This document shows positions 51,595 to 60,857 of a stretch of 64,000 nt of DNA, piece by piece. The number at the start of each line of letters is the position of its first letter. Positions within the stretch are counted from its first letter, which is position 1. The stretch is from Flavobacterium panacagri (GTDB taxonomy: Bacteria; Bacteroidota; Bacteroidia; Flavobacteriales; Flavobacteriaceae). A program made the position numbers and the translations under genes. The stretch covers positions 4,526,001 to 4,590,000 of the forward strand of contig NZ_CP119766.1 in NCBI RefSeq assembly GCF_030378165.1, given 5' to 3'. A model generated the notes under the pieces. That model saw only the letters and a list, made by a program, of their open reading frames with translations, was not told where the DNA came from and searched no databases.

Positions 51595-52563
51595 ATGAAA
51601 GCAATAGTTATAAACCAATCTGGAACTCCAGATGTACTCCAGTTAAAGGAATATCCAACTCCAGAAATAAGCGGAGATAAAGTTTTAATAGAAGTAAAAG
51701 CAGCAGGTTTAAACCGTTCTGATATCTTCCAGCGTGAAGGGAATTATCCTGCACCACCGGGTGTTTCATCTGAAATTCTTGGTTTAGAAGTTTCTGGAAT
51801 TGTTGTAAAATGCGGACCAGATGTTACTGATTTTAAAATCGGTGATAAAGTTTGTGCCATTCTTGCTGGCGGTGGTTATGCAGAATACGTGAGCGTGCGT
51901 GAAGGCCAATGTCTTCCTATTCCTTCAGGTTTGTCTTTTGCAGAAGCGGCAAGTCTTCCCGAAACAGTTTTTACAGTTTGGTCAAACGTTTTTCAGAGAG
52001 GTGCACTTAAATCTGGAGAAACCCTTTTAATTCACGGCGGAAATAGCGGTATCGGCATTACGGGAATTCAAATTGCGCATGCTTTAGGACTGCGCGTAAT
52101 TGTAACGGTAGGATCCAAAGAGAAAGGTCTAAATTGTCTGGAATTAGGCGCTGATTCTTATATCAATTACAAAACACAAGACTTCGAAAATGTTTTACAG
52201 GAAGAAGGTGTTGATGTTATTTTAGATATGATTGCCGGTGATTATCTCAGTAAAAATGTCAACATCCTAAAACCTGAAGGCAGATTAGTTCATATTAATG
52301 CTGTAACTGGCAGTCATGTAGATCTTGATCTTTGGAAAGTAATGACAAAACGTTTAACGATTACCGGAAGTACATTAAGAAGCAGAGATTATGATTTTAA
52401 AAGGCAATTAGCCAAAGAAGTACAAAAAAATGTCTGGCCATTGATTGAATCAAAACAATTTAAGCCGATTATTTTTAAAACCTTTCCTTTTACAGAAGCT
52501 CCTGCAGCACATCGATTATTAGAAGAAAGCAATCATACCGGTAAAATTATCCTTGTTCGATAA
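51595..52563 (+). CDS. Quinone oxidoreductase (PIG3-like MDR)
   Basis: 322 aa medium-chain reductase without zinc ligands. GroES-like N-terminus (LIEVKAAGLNRSDIFQREGNYPAPPGVS) and Rossmann domain (LLIHGGNSGIGITGIQIAHALG). The substrate loop and C-terminus match the PIG3/zeta-crystallin branch that reduces quinones with NADPH. It lies with a lipocalin-like gene (11 bp) and an ABM-domain gene (35 bp), a likely electrophile-handling unit. Confidence 0.92.
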   Translation: MKAIVINQSGTPDVLQLKEYPTPEISGDKVLIEVKAAGLNRSDIFQREGNYPAPPGVSSEILGLEVSGIVVKCGPDVTDFKIGDKVCAILAGGGYAEYVSVREGQCLPIPSGLSFAEAASLPETVFTVWSNVFQRGALKSGETLLIHGGNSGIGITGIQIAHALGLRVIVTVGSKEKGLNCLELGADSYINYKTQDFENVLQEEGVDVILDMIAGDYLSKNVNILKPEGRLVHINAVTGSHVDLDLWKVMTKRLTITGSTLRSRDYDFKRQLAKEVQKNVWPLIESKQFKPIIFKTFPFTEAPAAHRLLEESNHTGKIILVR

Positions 52564-52598
52564 TATTCAAAAAACAAACCTCAATCAAAAACAGTAAT

Positions 52599-53150
52599 AT
52601 GGAAAATCAAGGCGCATCTGTTGTTATTACGCATCATATTTTGAATGGAAAAGAACTTCAATACGAAAAATGGCTAGATGAAATTGTTCCCATTACCAAA
52701 CACTCCAATGGTTTTATCGATTTGCAGATCGTACGGCCAATTCCGCATTTAACGTTTGTTTACACGGTTATCATCCGATTTGACACCATTGAAAACCTTA
52801 AATACTGGATGGAATCGGAAGATCGAAAAATGCTCATTAAAAAAGCAAATCCATTATTCAGAAAAAATGACAACTACCAGATAAAATCAGGTTTGGATTT
52901 TCTTTTTAATGCAGAAAACGAAGGAAACAAAGTTCCTGTTCGCTGGAAACAATTTCTTGTAACATGGTCTGCTATTTATCCATTGTCACTTTTAATTCCT
53001 TTATTGGCACTCCCCTTTTTGAGATTTTTGAAAGTACCGTCAAATCATTATTTTGATGGATTAATAATTTCGGGCATCATAGTCTTTTTAATGGTATTTG
53101 TTGTAATGCCCAATTATACCAAACTGATCAAAAAATGGCTTTATAAATAA
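52599..53150 (+). CDS. Membrane protein with ABM domain
   Basis: 183 aa. The N-terminal ferredoxin-like antibiotic-biosynthesis-monooxygenase domain (about 5-100; VVITHHILNGKELQYEKWLDEIVPITKHSNGFIDLQI, YTVIIRFDTIENLKYWMESEDR) is followed by two membrane helices (TWSAIYPLSLLIPLLALPFL; FDGLIISGIIVFLMVFVVMP). Such proteins may oxidise or sequester quinone-like molecules at the inner membrane. It ends the unit; a strong terminator follows. Confidence 0.9.
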   Translation: MENQGASVVITHHILNGKELQYEKWLDEIVPITKHSNGFIDLQIVRPIPHLTFVYTVIIRFDTIENLKYWMESEDRKMLIKKANPLFRKNDNYQIKSGLDFLFNAENEGNKVPVRWKQFLVTWSAIYPLSLLIPLLALPFLRFLKVPSNHYFDGLIISGIIVFLMVFVVMPNYTKLIKKWLYK

Positions 53151-53176
53151 TTAAAACTTCCCTCATTATAAAATCA

Positions 53177-53212
53177 AAAATCACTGTAGTTTGCAGTGAT
53201 TTTTTTTGGTTT
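53177..53212 (+). terminator. Rho-independent terminator
   Basis: AAAAATCACTG / CAGTGATTTTT with eight T, about 26 bp after the ABM-domain gene. Confidence 0.93.
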
Positions 53213-53286
53213 AAACTCTAAAGAAACAAATCCTCTATAATCAGAAAGCTTCAACTTATTCCTAAAGTTTCTCTTACTAAATTCAT

Positions 53287-53350
53287 CGACTCATTTTGCC
53301 CATTTAACGAATTCAAACTATACTCAGCATATATCTTCAATAGCTTTACA
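53287..53350 (+). promoter_or_regulatory. Two-part upstream motif of oxdC
   Basis: CGACTCATTTTGCCCATT starts at 53287 (TTTTGCC at 53294) and TTTACAATA at 53345, 51 bp on. TTTTGCC ends 96 bp before the ATG, the same as at dps. CGAATT lies 21 bp after the first CGACT. Confidence 0.6.
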
Positions 53351-53395
53351 ATAGAATTAAAAACCAATACAATTAATCATCAAAAAGCTATTATT

Positions 53396-54436
53396 ATGAC
53401 TACCGAATTATTAAGCTTCAAATACGAACTAGAAAAAAAAGAACCACGCACTAATGACGGCGGTACAACAAGAGGAGCTTCTGTTAAAGATTTTCCAGCT
53501 TCTATTGGTATTGCAGGAGTTTCCATGCGACTACAGCCAGGAAGCATGCGCGAATTACACTGGCACGCAAATGCAGCAGAATGGGCTTATGTTATTTCAG
53601 GAACGGTTCGCACCACGATTATTCATCCAAATGGCAAAAGCTACACTGATAATTTTGAACCGGGCGATGTTTGGTATTTTCCAAAAGGATATGGGCATTC
53701 AATCCAAGCAACAGGAACAGAAGAGTGCCATTTTATTTTAATCTTTGATAATGGTAATTTTTCCGAAGATCATACTTTCAGCGTTACCGATTTTGTATCC
53801 TGCATGCCTCCAGAAATTGTTGCTCAAAACTTGGGAATTACTTTGGAAGAAGTGGCCGTATTACCTCAAAAAGAAGCCTATTTTGCAGCCGGGATTGTTC
53901 CTGACGAATTATCATTTACTGCCGCTTCCCGACCTGAAGAATCAGATATTGAATTGACCAATTTGCACCGTTATCCTTTGCATGCTCAACAACCAAGAAT
54001 AATTCCGGGCGGAGGCTTGCAAAGATTGGTTACAAGCAAAGAATTTCCTATCAGTACAACAATGGCAGGATCTATTATAGAATTACAGCCAGGCGCTTTA
54101 AGAGAAATGCATTGGCATCCGAACGCTGATGAGTGGCAGTATTATATTTCCGGTCAAGCCGAAATGTCTGTTTTTCTGGCAGAAAGTACCGTGGTCACCG
54201 AACAATTCAATGCAGGAGATGTTGGTTATGTGCCAATGGGTGCTGGACATTATATAAAAAATACTGGAAGTACAGTTTGTAAAATCTTAATTGGGTTTAA
54301 CAGTGGCACTTATCAATCTATTGATTTAAGCGAATGGCTTGCAGGAAATCCGAAAGATGTGGTGGTAACCAATTTTGGTTTGGAAGAAGGCGAAATTGAA
54401 AAATTTCCTAAAAGCAAACTGTTTATTCAACCTTAA
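53396..54436 (+). CDS. oxdC: Oxalate decarboxylase-type bicupin
   Basis: 346 aa with two Mn-binding cupins. Cupin 1 has His55, His57, Glu62 and His101 (REHWHANAAEW-type motif and KGYGHSI); cupin 2 has His239, His241, Glu246 and His285. The lid in cupin 1 reads FSEDHTF, aligned with FSENSTF of Bacillus OxdC, keeping the catalytic Glu (Glu124). The expected reaction is oxalate to formate plus CO2, Mn- and O2-dependent. No signal peptide is visible. The upstream motif links it to dps. FdhD and a formate-dehydrogenase-like protein are encoded 2-3 kb downstream. Confidence 0.9.
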   Translation: MTTELLSFKYELEKKEPRTNDGGTTRGASVKDFPASIGIAGVSMRLQPGSMRELHWHANAAEWAYVISGTVRTTIIHPNGKSYTDNFEPGDVWYFPKGYGHSIQATGTEECHFILIFDNGNFSEDHTFSVTDFVSCMPPEIVAQNLGITLEEVAVLPQKEAYFAAGIVPDELSFTAASRPEESDIELTNLHRYPLHAQQPRIIPGGGLQRLVTSKEFPISTTMAGSIIELQPGALREMHWHPNADEWQYYISGQAEMSVFLAESTVVTEQFNAGDVGYVPMGAGHYIKNTGSTVCKILIGFNSGTYQSIDLSEWLAGNPKDVVVTNFGLEEGEIEKFPKSKLFIQP

Positions 54437-54447
54437 TCACAAATATT

Positions 54448-55167
54448 GTGGATGCCAAAACACAGTTCATAGATTCGTCTAAACAAACTAGATCGCAGGA
54501 GAAACTAGCCATATTTTTAGCCTTTATTGCAGGCTTTCTTGATGCTGCTGGTTTTCTTAAATGGAAAATATATGTCTCTTTTATTAGCGGCAATAGTACA
54601 CAATTGGGAATCGCTTTTTCAAGTGGTAAATCTGCTATCATTATTTCATCATTAGCAATAATCGTTTGTTTTGTTTTTGGAATATATGCAGGTACTTGTC
54701 TTTCGTTGTGGAGAGAATCTAAAATTGAGTCCTTACCGTTTTATATTGTTTCGGGAATATTGATTGTCTATACAATAGCATCTCGTTATTACTATATAAA
54801 CAGCGGACTTTCTATACCTATTATTGTTTTTTCAACAGGCATTATGAATACGATTGTAACGTCAGTTGGAAATCAAAAAATAAACACCGATTTCGTTACA
54901 GGAACTTTAAATAGTCTGGCAAGAAATGCAGCAATGCTGAGTATGAGTAATAATAAAGTTAGTAGAAAACAGTACAAACTCAACGCTATTCGGTTGTTCC
55001 TCTTATGGATTGGCTTTTTATTAGGAGCATCTATTGTACCTCTGGCACTTCCGTTATTAAAAAACTGGACACTCGCCTTTCCTTCACTGTTATTAATTAT
55101 TTGCGCATTGCTAATATCAAATACTGATTTTAACCTAAAAACTAAATCTTATGCTACAGAAAAATGA
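54448..55167 (+). CDS. YoaK/DUF1275 membrane protein
   Basis: 239 aa from a GTG start (next in-frame ATG would lose the conserved N-terminus). About six membrane helices; family marks are FLAFIAGFLDAAGFL, FISGNSTQLGI and TGIMNTIVTSVGNQKINTDFVTGTLNSLAR. Function is unknown; homologues are often near redox or stress genes. It starts 11 bp after oxdC and overlaps the peroxiredoxin gene by 17 bp, so all are one operon. Confidence 0.9.
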   Translation: MDAKTQFIDSSKQTRSQEKLAIFLAFIAGFLDAAGFLKWKIYVSFISGNSTQLGIAFSSGKSAIIISSLAIIVCFVFGIYAGTCLSLWRESKIESLPFYIVSGILIVYTIASRYYYINSGLSIPIIVFSTGIMNTIVTSVGNQKINTDFVTGTLNSLARNAAMLSMSNNKVSRKQYKLNAIRLFLLWIGFLLGASIVPLALPLLKNWTLAFPSLLLIICALLISNTDFNLKTKSYATEK

Positions 55168-55603
55168 CGTTGCGCCAGATTTTACCTTATTTGCAACACC
55201 CGATCAAAAAATCACTTTATCAGAATTTAAAGGAAAAAACGTGATTTTAGCTTTTTATCCTGCCGACTGGAGTCCAGTTTGTAGCGACCAAATGGCACTT
55301 TACAACGAAATGCAGAAATACTTCAAGAAATATGATGCTACAATTTTCGGTATTTCTGTAGATAGTAAATGGTGTCACATGGCCTTTTCTCAATCAAGAA
55401 ATCTGCATTTTCCTTTACTGGCTGATTTCGAACCAAAAGGAGACACTTCAAAAAAATATGGCGTATACAATGAGAAAGAAGGCGAATGCAATCGTGCCCT
55501 CTTTGTAATTGACAAAGAAGGAATTATACAATGGAGTTATCTCTCGCCAATGGCTATAAACCCAGGAGCAGATGGAATTCTTGAAGCTTTAGAAAAACTA
55601 TAA
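55151..55603 (+). CDS. Peroxiredoxin (AhpC/Bcp group)
   Basis: 150 aa, cytosolic. Reduces peroxides using peroxidatic Cys44 in FYPADWSPVCSDQM. The family Pro/Thr pattern is slightly altered (SPVCSDQ). A second Cys (Cys75, KWCHMAF) may act as resolving Cys; another occurs near GECNRALFVIDKEG. It overlaps the membrane protein gene upstream and precedes a DsbA-like gene by 12 bp, a likely reductant partner. Confidence 0.92.
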   Translation: MLQKNDVAPDFTLFATPDQKITLSEFKGKNVILAFYPADWSPVCSDQMALYNEMQKYFKKYDATIFGISVDSKWCHMAFSQSRNLHFPLLADFEPKGDTSKKYGVYNEKEGECNRALFVIDKEGIIQWSYLSPMAINPGADGILEALEKL

Positions 55604-55615
55604 AACCAATTAATT

Positions 55616-56131
55616 ATGTCACTAAAACCAGCGGTCAGTAAAACTGATCATATACAAGGAAAAAAAGATGCTGATATACTAATCGTCGAATACGGAGATT
55701 ATCAATGTCCCTATTGCGGTGCAGCTTATCCTATTCTTAAAGAAATAATGAAGAAATACGGCAAACAGATAAAATTTGTTTTTAGAAATTTTCCGTTATC
55801 AGAAATGCATCAATACGCCCGTCCTGCAGCAATTGTGGCAGAAGCCGCGGCATTGCAGGGAAAGTTCTGGGAAATGCATGATGCTATCTACGAAAATCAG
55901 AGAATTCTAAGTGAACCTTTTTTATTAGAATTAGTAGAGAAATTGGAGCTAGACCCGCATCAATTCAATGTCGATATTAAAAAACCTGAACTTGCCGCAA
56001 AAGTAGATTCCGATTTTGAAAGTGGCATTTTAAGCGGTGTAAATGGCACACCTTCTTTTTTTGTCAATGGTAGAAAATTTAACGCAGGCGCAGAAGATCT
56101 CTTGCAACTGATGAGTGAAATCGTGAAATAA
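55616..56131 (+). CDS. DsbA-family thioredoxin-fold protein
   Basis: 171 aa without signal peptide, so cytosolic. Active site CPYC (Cys31, Cys34) in EYGDYQCPYCGAAYPI, insert helical domain, and cis-Pro in NGTPSFFVNG. The family also includes the C-terminal domains of NhaA-like fusions and FrnE-type oxidoreductases. With the peroxiredoxin encoded directly upstream it probably supplies or removes thiol electrons during oxidative stress. Confidence 0.92.
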   Translation: MSLKPAVSKTDHIQGKKDADILIVEYGDYQCPYCGAAYPILKEIMKKYGKQIKFVFRNFPLSEMHQYARPAAIVAEAAALQGKFWEMHDAIYENQRILSEPFLLELVEKLELDPHQFNVDIKKPELAAKVDSDFESGILSGVNGTPSFFVNGRKFNAGAEDLLQLMSEIVK

Positions 56132-56246
56132 ATAGTTCGAAAATTAAATATAAAAATCGAATAGTATGCTCTCAATTAATGAATGAAAGTATATTTTTTG
56201 AACCAATTTTTAATTAAATTTACGTAACAACTTCAATTACAACATC

Positions 56247-57119
56247 ATGGAAATAAATTATACGGAATTAGTTTCCATCAAACACGTAAGTGTTCAAAGA
56301 ATAGAAAACAACGAAACCTCATCGTTCTTAGATACGCTATCTGTTGAAGAACCTCTTGAAATCAGGCTTTCTTACGGTTCTAATTCAGACAGAATACAAA
56401 AGAATATTTCGGTTACCATGCGAACTCCGGGCAATGATATTGATCTTGCGATTGGTTTTCTGTTTACAGAAGGAATTATTGCTTCTTTTGAAGATATTCA
56501 AAATGCTTTTTCATTAAAAATGAATTGCTTGTCACAAAAACAAAACATTGTTCAGGTCGATCTTAAAGAAGGTTTTACTCCAAATTTGATGCAGACAGAT
56601 CGAAATTTCTACACGACTTCAAGTTGTGGCGTATGCGGAAAAAGTTCGATTCAATCTATAAAAACGGTAAGCCCATTTGGAAATTTGATGAGACCGCAGA
56701 TCCAAATTCATACATCTGTTTTTTATCAATTACCTGAAAAATTAAGAATTGCTCAAAGCGATTTTGAATCCACTGGCGGTCTTCATGCCTCAGGGCTTTT
56801 TAATACTCAAGGCGATTTGATTCTTTTAACTGAAGATGTTGGAAGGCATAACGCATTAGACAAATTGATTGGAAGATCTCTTGCAAATCAATCGCTGCCA
56901 TTAAATGAACATATTTTGCTTCTAAGCGGAAGAGCCAGTTTTGAGTTAATCCAAAAAGCGGCAATGGCGGGAATTTCTATTATTGCTTCTATTGGCGCTC
57001 CATCCAGTTTGGCCGTAGAACTAGCGACAGAGTTTAATATTACACTTTTAGGATTTCTAAAAGAAGACCGATTGAATATATACAACTCATCGGAACAAAC
57101 CGTAATCCTAACACAATAG
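56247..57119 (+). CDS. fdhD: Formate dehydrogenase sulfurtransferase
   Basis: FdhD passes sulfur from IscS to the Mo cofactor of formate dehydrogenases. 290 aa. Catalytic Cys127 and Cys130 in TSSCGVCGKSSIQ match the E. coli pair. GFLFTEGII and the GRHNALDKLIG and SGRASFELIQKAAMAGI segments match the family. The molybdoenzyme gene follows 18 bp downstream, its probable client. Confidence 0.95.
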   Translation: MEINYTELVSIKHVSVQRIENNETSSFLDTLSVEEPLEIRLSYGSNSDRIQKNISVTMRTPGNDIDLAIGFLFTEGIIASFEDIQNAFSLKMNCLSQKQNIVQVDLKEGFTPNLMQTDRNFYTTSSCGVCGKSSIQSIKTVSPFGNLMRPQIQIHTSVFYQLPEKLRIAQSDFESTGGLHASGLFNTQGDLILLTEDVGRHNALDKLIGRSLANQSLPLNEHILLLSGRASFELIQKAAMAGISIIASIGAPSSLAVELATEFNITLLGFLKEDRLNIYNSSEQTVILTQ

Positions 57120-57137
57120 CCATTAAACCATAATACA

Positions 57138-59504
57138 ATGAAGAAAGATCTACAACAAAAAACAGATGATTTAAGCCATAAATTACCTGAAGCGGAAAAT
57201 CCGTACCAGCTTTCGAAACTTAAATTAACAAAAGTAGAAAAATGGGCTGCTGGCGTTCCTGCGGTTATGGCTGCGGTAAGCGATCTTATAGAAGATAAAA
57301 CCATTCTAAGAGGCGGAAAAGCTTTGTTCAAGATGAATCAAATGGGCGGTTTTGACTGTTCCAGCTGCGCATGGCCAGATCCTGATGATGATCGATCTCC
57401 TTTGGGCGAATATTGTGAAAATGGAGCAAAAGCTTTGGCTGAAGAAGCTACAACCAAAAAAGTTGATGCTGCTTTCTTTAAAGAAAACTCTGTTTACAGC
57501 CTTTCAAAATTGGACGATTACCAAATTGGAAAAATGGGAAGATTGACCGAGCCGATGTATTTGCCTGTTGGCGGTACACATTATCAGCCCATAAGTTGGA
57601 ATGAGGCTTTTACAAAAATTGCTTCCCATTTAAATGCGCTTGAATCTCCAAATGAAGCGGCCTTTTATACTTCGGGAAGAACCAGTAATGAAGCTTCCTT
57701 TCTTTATCAGCTTTTTGCAAAAGAATTTGGAACCAATAATATGCCAGATTGTTCCAATATGTGCCACGAAACCTCTGGAACAGCTTTGAAAACTACAATC
57801 GGAATTGGAAAAGGAACGGTTACTTTAGAAGATTTTTATGATACCGATGTGATTGTGATAATCGGACAGAATCCAGGAACAAATGCTCCAAGAATGCTGA
57901 GTGCTTTAGAAAAGGGCAAAAAAAATGGTGCAAAAATTATTGCCGTTAATCCGTTACCCGAAGCTGGCTTAATGGGATTCCATAATCCGCAAGCTATAAA
58001 AGGGATAATTGGATCAGGCGGAAAACTTACCGATCTTTTTCTTCCAATAAAAATTAACGGCGATATGGCACTTTTAAAAGCTATTGAACTTTTGCTAATT
58101 GAATTGGAAAAGAAAAACCCAGGTGAAGTTTTTGATCATGAATTTATCAAAGACAAAACAACTGGTTTTGAAAATTTTGAGAAACAGTTTGAAAATTTAG
58201 ACTTGGATCATCTTGCCTTTCTATCTGGAGTTCCAAAAGATTTAATTATCGAAGCTGCAGAAATACTGGCTTTCAAAAAAAGAATTATCATTTGCTGGGG
58301 AATGGGACTTACCCAGCAGCCAAATGGTGTCGATATGATCCGAGAGATTGTTAATATTTTATTGATTAAAGGAAGTATTGGTAAACCCGGCGCAGGAGTC
58401 TGTCCCGTTCGCGGACACAGTAATGTTCAAGGAAACAGAACCATGCTTATTGATGAAAAACCTACAAATGAACAATTAGATCGTCTTCAAACTTACTTTG
58501 GATTTAATCCGCCGAGAAATCATGGTTATGATGTGGTTGGAACGATAAAAGCGATTCATGACGAGAAAGTAAAATTTATGTTCTGCATGGGCGGTAATTT
58601 TCTATCGGCGGCACCAGATACGACTTATACCGCAGAAGCATTTCGAAAACTGAAACTGCTGGTATGCGTCTCAACAAAACTCAACAGAGGCCATCTGGTA
58701 CATGGAAAAGAATCACTTATCCTTCCTACGCTTTCCCGAAGTGATATGGATATCGTTAACGGAGAAGTGCAGATTATCAGTACAGAAAATTCTATGGGCG
58801 TGGTGCAGTCTTCAAAAGGCGTGCTTAAACCTATCTCGGATCAGTTGATAAACGAAACTCAAATTGTCTGCCGAATGGCAATGGCGGTTCTTGGAGATAA
58901 ATCAGTTATCGACTGGAAGCGATACCACAACAGTTATAATGATGTGAGAGAAGCTATTGAAAATTGCATTCCAGGTTTTGAAAATTACAATAGTAGAGTT
59001 CGCGAAAAAGGCGGTTTTTATTTGCCTAATGCTCCTCGTCATGGTCAATTTACTGCTAAAGAATCAGCTGATCGTGCGGCATTTACTTTAACAGAAATTC
59101 CAGATAATGAATTGGAACCAGATGAATATATGATGGCCACAACTCGTACGCATGACCAGTTTAATACTACTATTTATGGTATGGATGACCGCTATAGGGG
59201 AATAAAAAATGAACGCCGTGTTATTTTCATGAATCAAAATGATATTGATAAAGCAGGATTTAAAGCGGGAGACAAAGTAGATCTCTTTAATTATAATGAT
59301 GGCATAGAAAGAATTGCACCTTTATTCCTTATTGTTTCTTATCAAATTCCAGAGCGAAATACGGTCACTTATTTTCCTGAAACCAATGTTTTGGTTTCTG
59401 TAAATAATGTAGTGAAAGAAAGCAATATGCCAGCTTCTAAATACGTAAAAATAAAAGTAAAAAAACACGATCCTGCCATTTACGAAAAGATAAAACACAT
59501 GTAA
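57138..59504 (+). CDS. YdeP-like formate-dehydrogenase-type molybdoenzyme
   Basis: 788 aa. N-terminal Cys74-x-x-Cys77 in FDCSSCAWPDPDDD followed by Cys93, a pattern of the YdeP/FdhF-like family. The probable Mo ligand is Cys209 with adjacent His210 in NMCHETSGTA, aligned with the SeCys-His of FdhF. Bis-MGD binding segments include VIIGQNPGTNAPRML, VCPVRGHSNVQGNRT and FCMGGNFLSAAPD. A C-terminal molybdopterin domain reads MATTRTHDQFNTTIYGMDDRYRG. With FdhD it should be a Mo-sulfido enzyme. Its substrate is unproven, but formate from OxdC is an attractive guess. Confidence 0.92.
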   Translation: MKKDLQQKTDDLSHKLPEAENPYQLSKLKLTKVEKWAAGVPAVMAAVSDLIEDKTILRGGKALFKMNQMGGFDCSSCAWPDPDDDRSPLGEYCENGAKALAEEATTKKVDAAFFKENSVYSLSKLDDYQIGKMGRLTEPMYLPVGGTHYQPISWNEAFTKIASHLNALESPNEAAFYTSGRTSNEASFLYQLFAKEFGTNNMPDCSNMCHETSGTALKTTIGIGKGTVTLEDFYDTDVIVIIGQNPGTNAPRMLSALEKGKKNGAKIIAVNPLPEAGLMGFHNPQAIKGIIGSGGKLTDLFLPIKINGDMALLKAIELLLIELEKKNPGEVFDHEFIKDKTTGFENFEKQFENLDLDHLAFLSGVPKDLIIEAAEILAFKKRIIICWGMGLTQQPNGVDMIREIVNILLIKGSIGKPGAGVCPVRGHSNVQGNRTMLIDEKPTNEQLDRLQTYFGFNPPRNHGYDVVGTIKAIHDEKVKFMFCMGGNFLSAAPDTTYTAEAFRKLKLLVCVSTKLNRGHLVHGKESLILPTLSRSDMDIVNGEVQIISTENSMGVVQSSKGVLKPISDQLINETQIVCRMAMAVLGDKSVIDWKRYHNSYNDVREAIENCIPGFENYNSRVREKGGFYLPNAPRHGQFTAKESADRAAFTLTEIPDNELEPDEYMMATTRTHDQFNTTIYGMDDRYRGIKNERRVIFMNQNDIDKAGFKAGDKVDLFNYNDGIERIAPLFLIVSYQIPERNTVTYFPETNVLVSVNNVVKESNMPASKYVKIKVKKHDPAIYEKIKHM

Positions 59505-59728
59505 TTCTTTTCAATACGATATGTTTAGCGGAAGACTTTTAGTAGCGTTTCTCTTAAATTAAGAAAACAAAAAATCATTACTTAATCTAGGTTAATCGAC
59601 TGCTCTACTCTTCCTATATAAATTTGTCAAAGAAATCTAAGTCAAATAAAAAATGATAAAAACTTAGAATTTAACGACAATACCAAAATTAGGATACTCT
59701 TAATTTTATTAATCTTAAAACAAAAAAA
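59505..59728. other. Spacer before the hydrolase gene
   Basis: AATCGACTGCTCTACTC at 59595 weakly recalls the first half of the two-part motif, but the TTTAC half is not at the expected place. Nothing else is recognised. Confidence 0.4.
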
Positions 59729-60547
59729 ATGAGCACAATTACAGTAAAAGACGGAACAGAAATTTATTATAAAGATTGGGGAACAGGACAACCTATCGTT
59801 TTTCACCACGGATGGCCTTTATCAGCAGACGACTGGGATGCGCAAATGATGTTTTTCTTAAAACAAGGATATAGAGTTATTGCTCATGACAGACGCGGAC
59901 ACGGTCGTTCTGGTCAAAGTTCTGAAGGCAACAATATGGAAACCTATGCTGCAGACGTAGCAGAATTGACCGCAGCACTAGACTTAAAAGATGCGATTCA
60001 TATTGGCCACTCAACTGGCGGAGGGGAAGTAATTCGTTACGCAGCAAAATATGGAAAAGGACGTGTTTCTAAAGCCATTATTATTAGTGCTGTTACGCCA
60101 ATCATGATCAAAAATGAGGCAAATCCTGATGGTGTCCCATTGTCTGTTTTTGACGAAATTAGAGAAGGAACGGGATTTAGCAGAGCACAATATTTTTATG
60201 ATTTCCCAATCGCTTTCTACGGATGGAACCGCGAAGGAAAAACAATTCAAGAAGGTATCAAACACAATTGGTGGCGTCAAGGAATGATGGGTTCTGTACT
60301 GGCTCACTATGAAGGTATTAAAGCTTTCTCTGAATCCGATTTCACAGAAGATTTGAAAAGTTTAGACATACCTGTATTGGTTCTTCACGGAGAAGATGAT
60401 CAGATCGTACCATATAATCAGGCTCCTAAAGCTGCAGCTCTTTTGAAAAATGGAAAATTAATTTCTTATCCTGGATTTCCTCATGGTATGCCTACAACAG
60501 AGGCAGAAACTATTAATAAAGATATTTTAGAATTTATCAAATCTTAA
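59729..60547 (+). CDS. Alpha/beta hydrolase (chloroperoxidase-like)
   Basis: 272 aa. Nucleophile Ser95 in HIGHSTGGGEVIRY, oxyanion region FHHGWPLSADDWDAQM, Asp in VLVLHGEDDQIVP and His in GFPHGMPTTEA complete the triad. The GHSTGGGE elbow is typical of cofactor-free haloperoxidase (perhydrolase) members, which can make or use peracids. Single gene with its own terminator. It may act on esters or lactones. Confidence 0.93.
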   Translation: MSTITVKDGTEIYYKDWGTGQPIVFHHGWPLSADDWDAQMMFFLKQGYRVIAHDRRGHGRSGQSSEGNNMETYAADVAELTAALDLKDAIHIGHSTGGGEVIRYAAKYGKGRVSKAIIISAVTPIMIKNEANPDGVPLSVFDEIREGTGFSRAQYFYDFPIAFYGWNREGKTIQEGIKHNWWRQGMMGSVLAHYEGIKAFSESDFTEDLKSLDIPVLVLHGEDDQIVPYNQAPKAAALLKNGKLISYPGFPHGMPTTEAETINKDILEFIKS

Positions 60548-60573
60548 ATATATCCTGATTTTTTAAATAAAAG

Positions 60574-60606
60574 CCTCCAGTCTACATTTTGATTCTGGAG
60601 GTTTTT
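60574..60606 (+). terminator. Rho-independent terminator
   Basis: CCTCCAG / CTGGAGG with a 14-base loop and a T-run, after the hydrolase gene. Confidence 0.88.
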
Positions 60607-60857
60607 ATTTTTGATTTCTTTGATGATCTGTTGTCTAAAAATTAAATTGTTTTCGTGTTTAAACATTTGATATCATAATCGAATAACAAAATAGATAAAA
60701 CTTTACTCATAACAAATATGTAAAGCAGTAAATCAAATTTTGTGGCAAATTCGTAGCATATGAGATTTGGAGTGGATATCTTTTTTGACGCAAAAATTTA
60801 AGGAAGTTTTTAATAAAAGAATTTAACTATCTGCTTTTTGATACTACATTTTTCACT

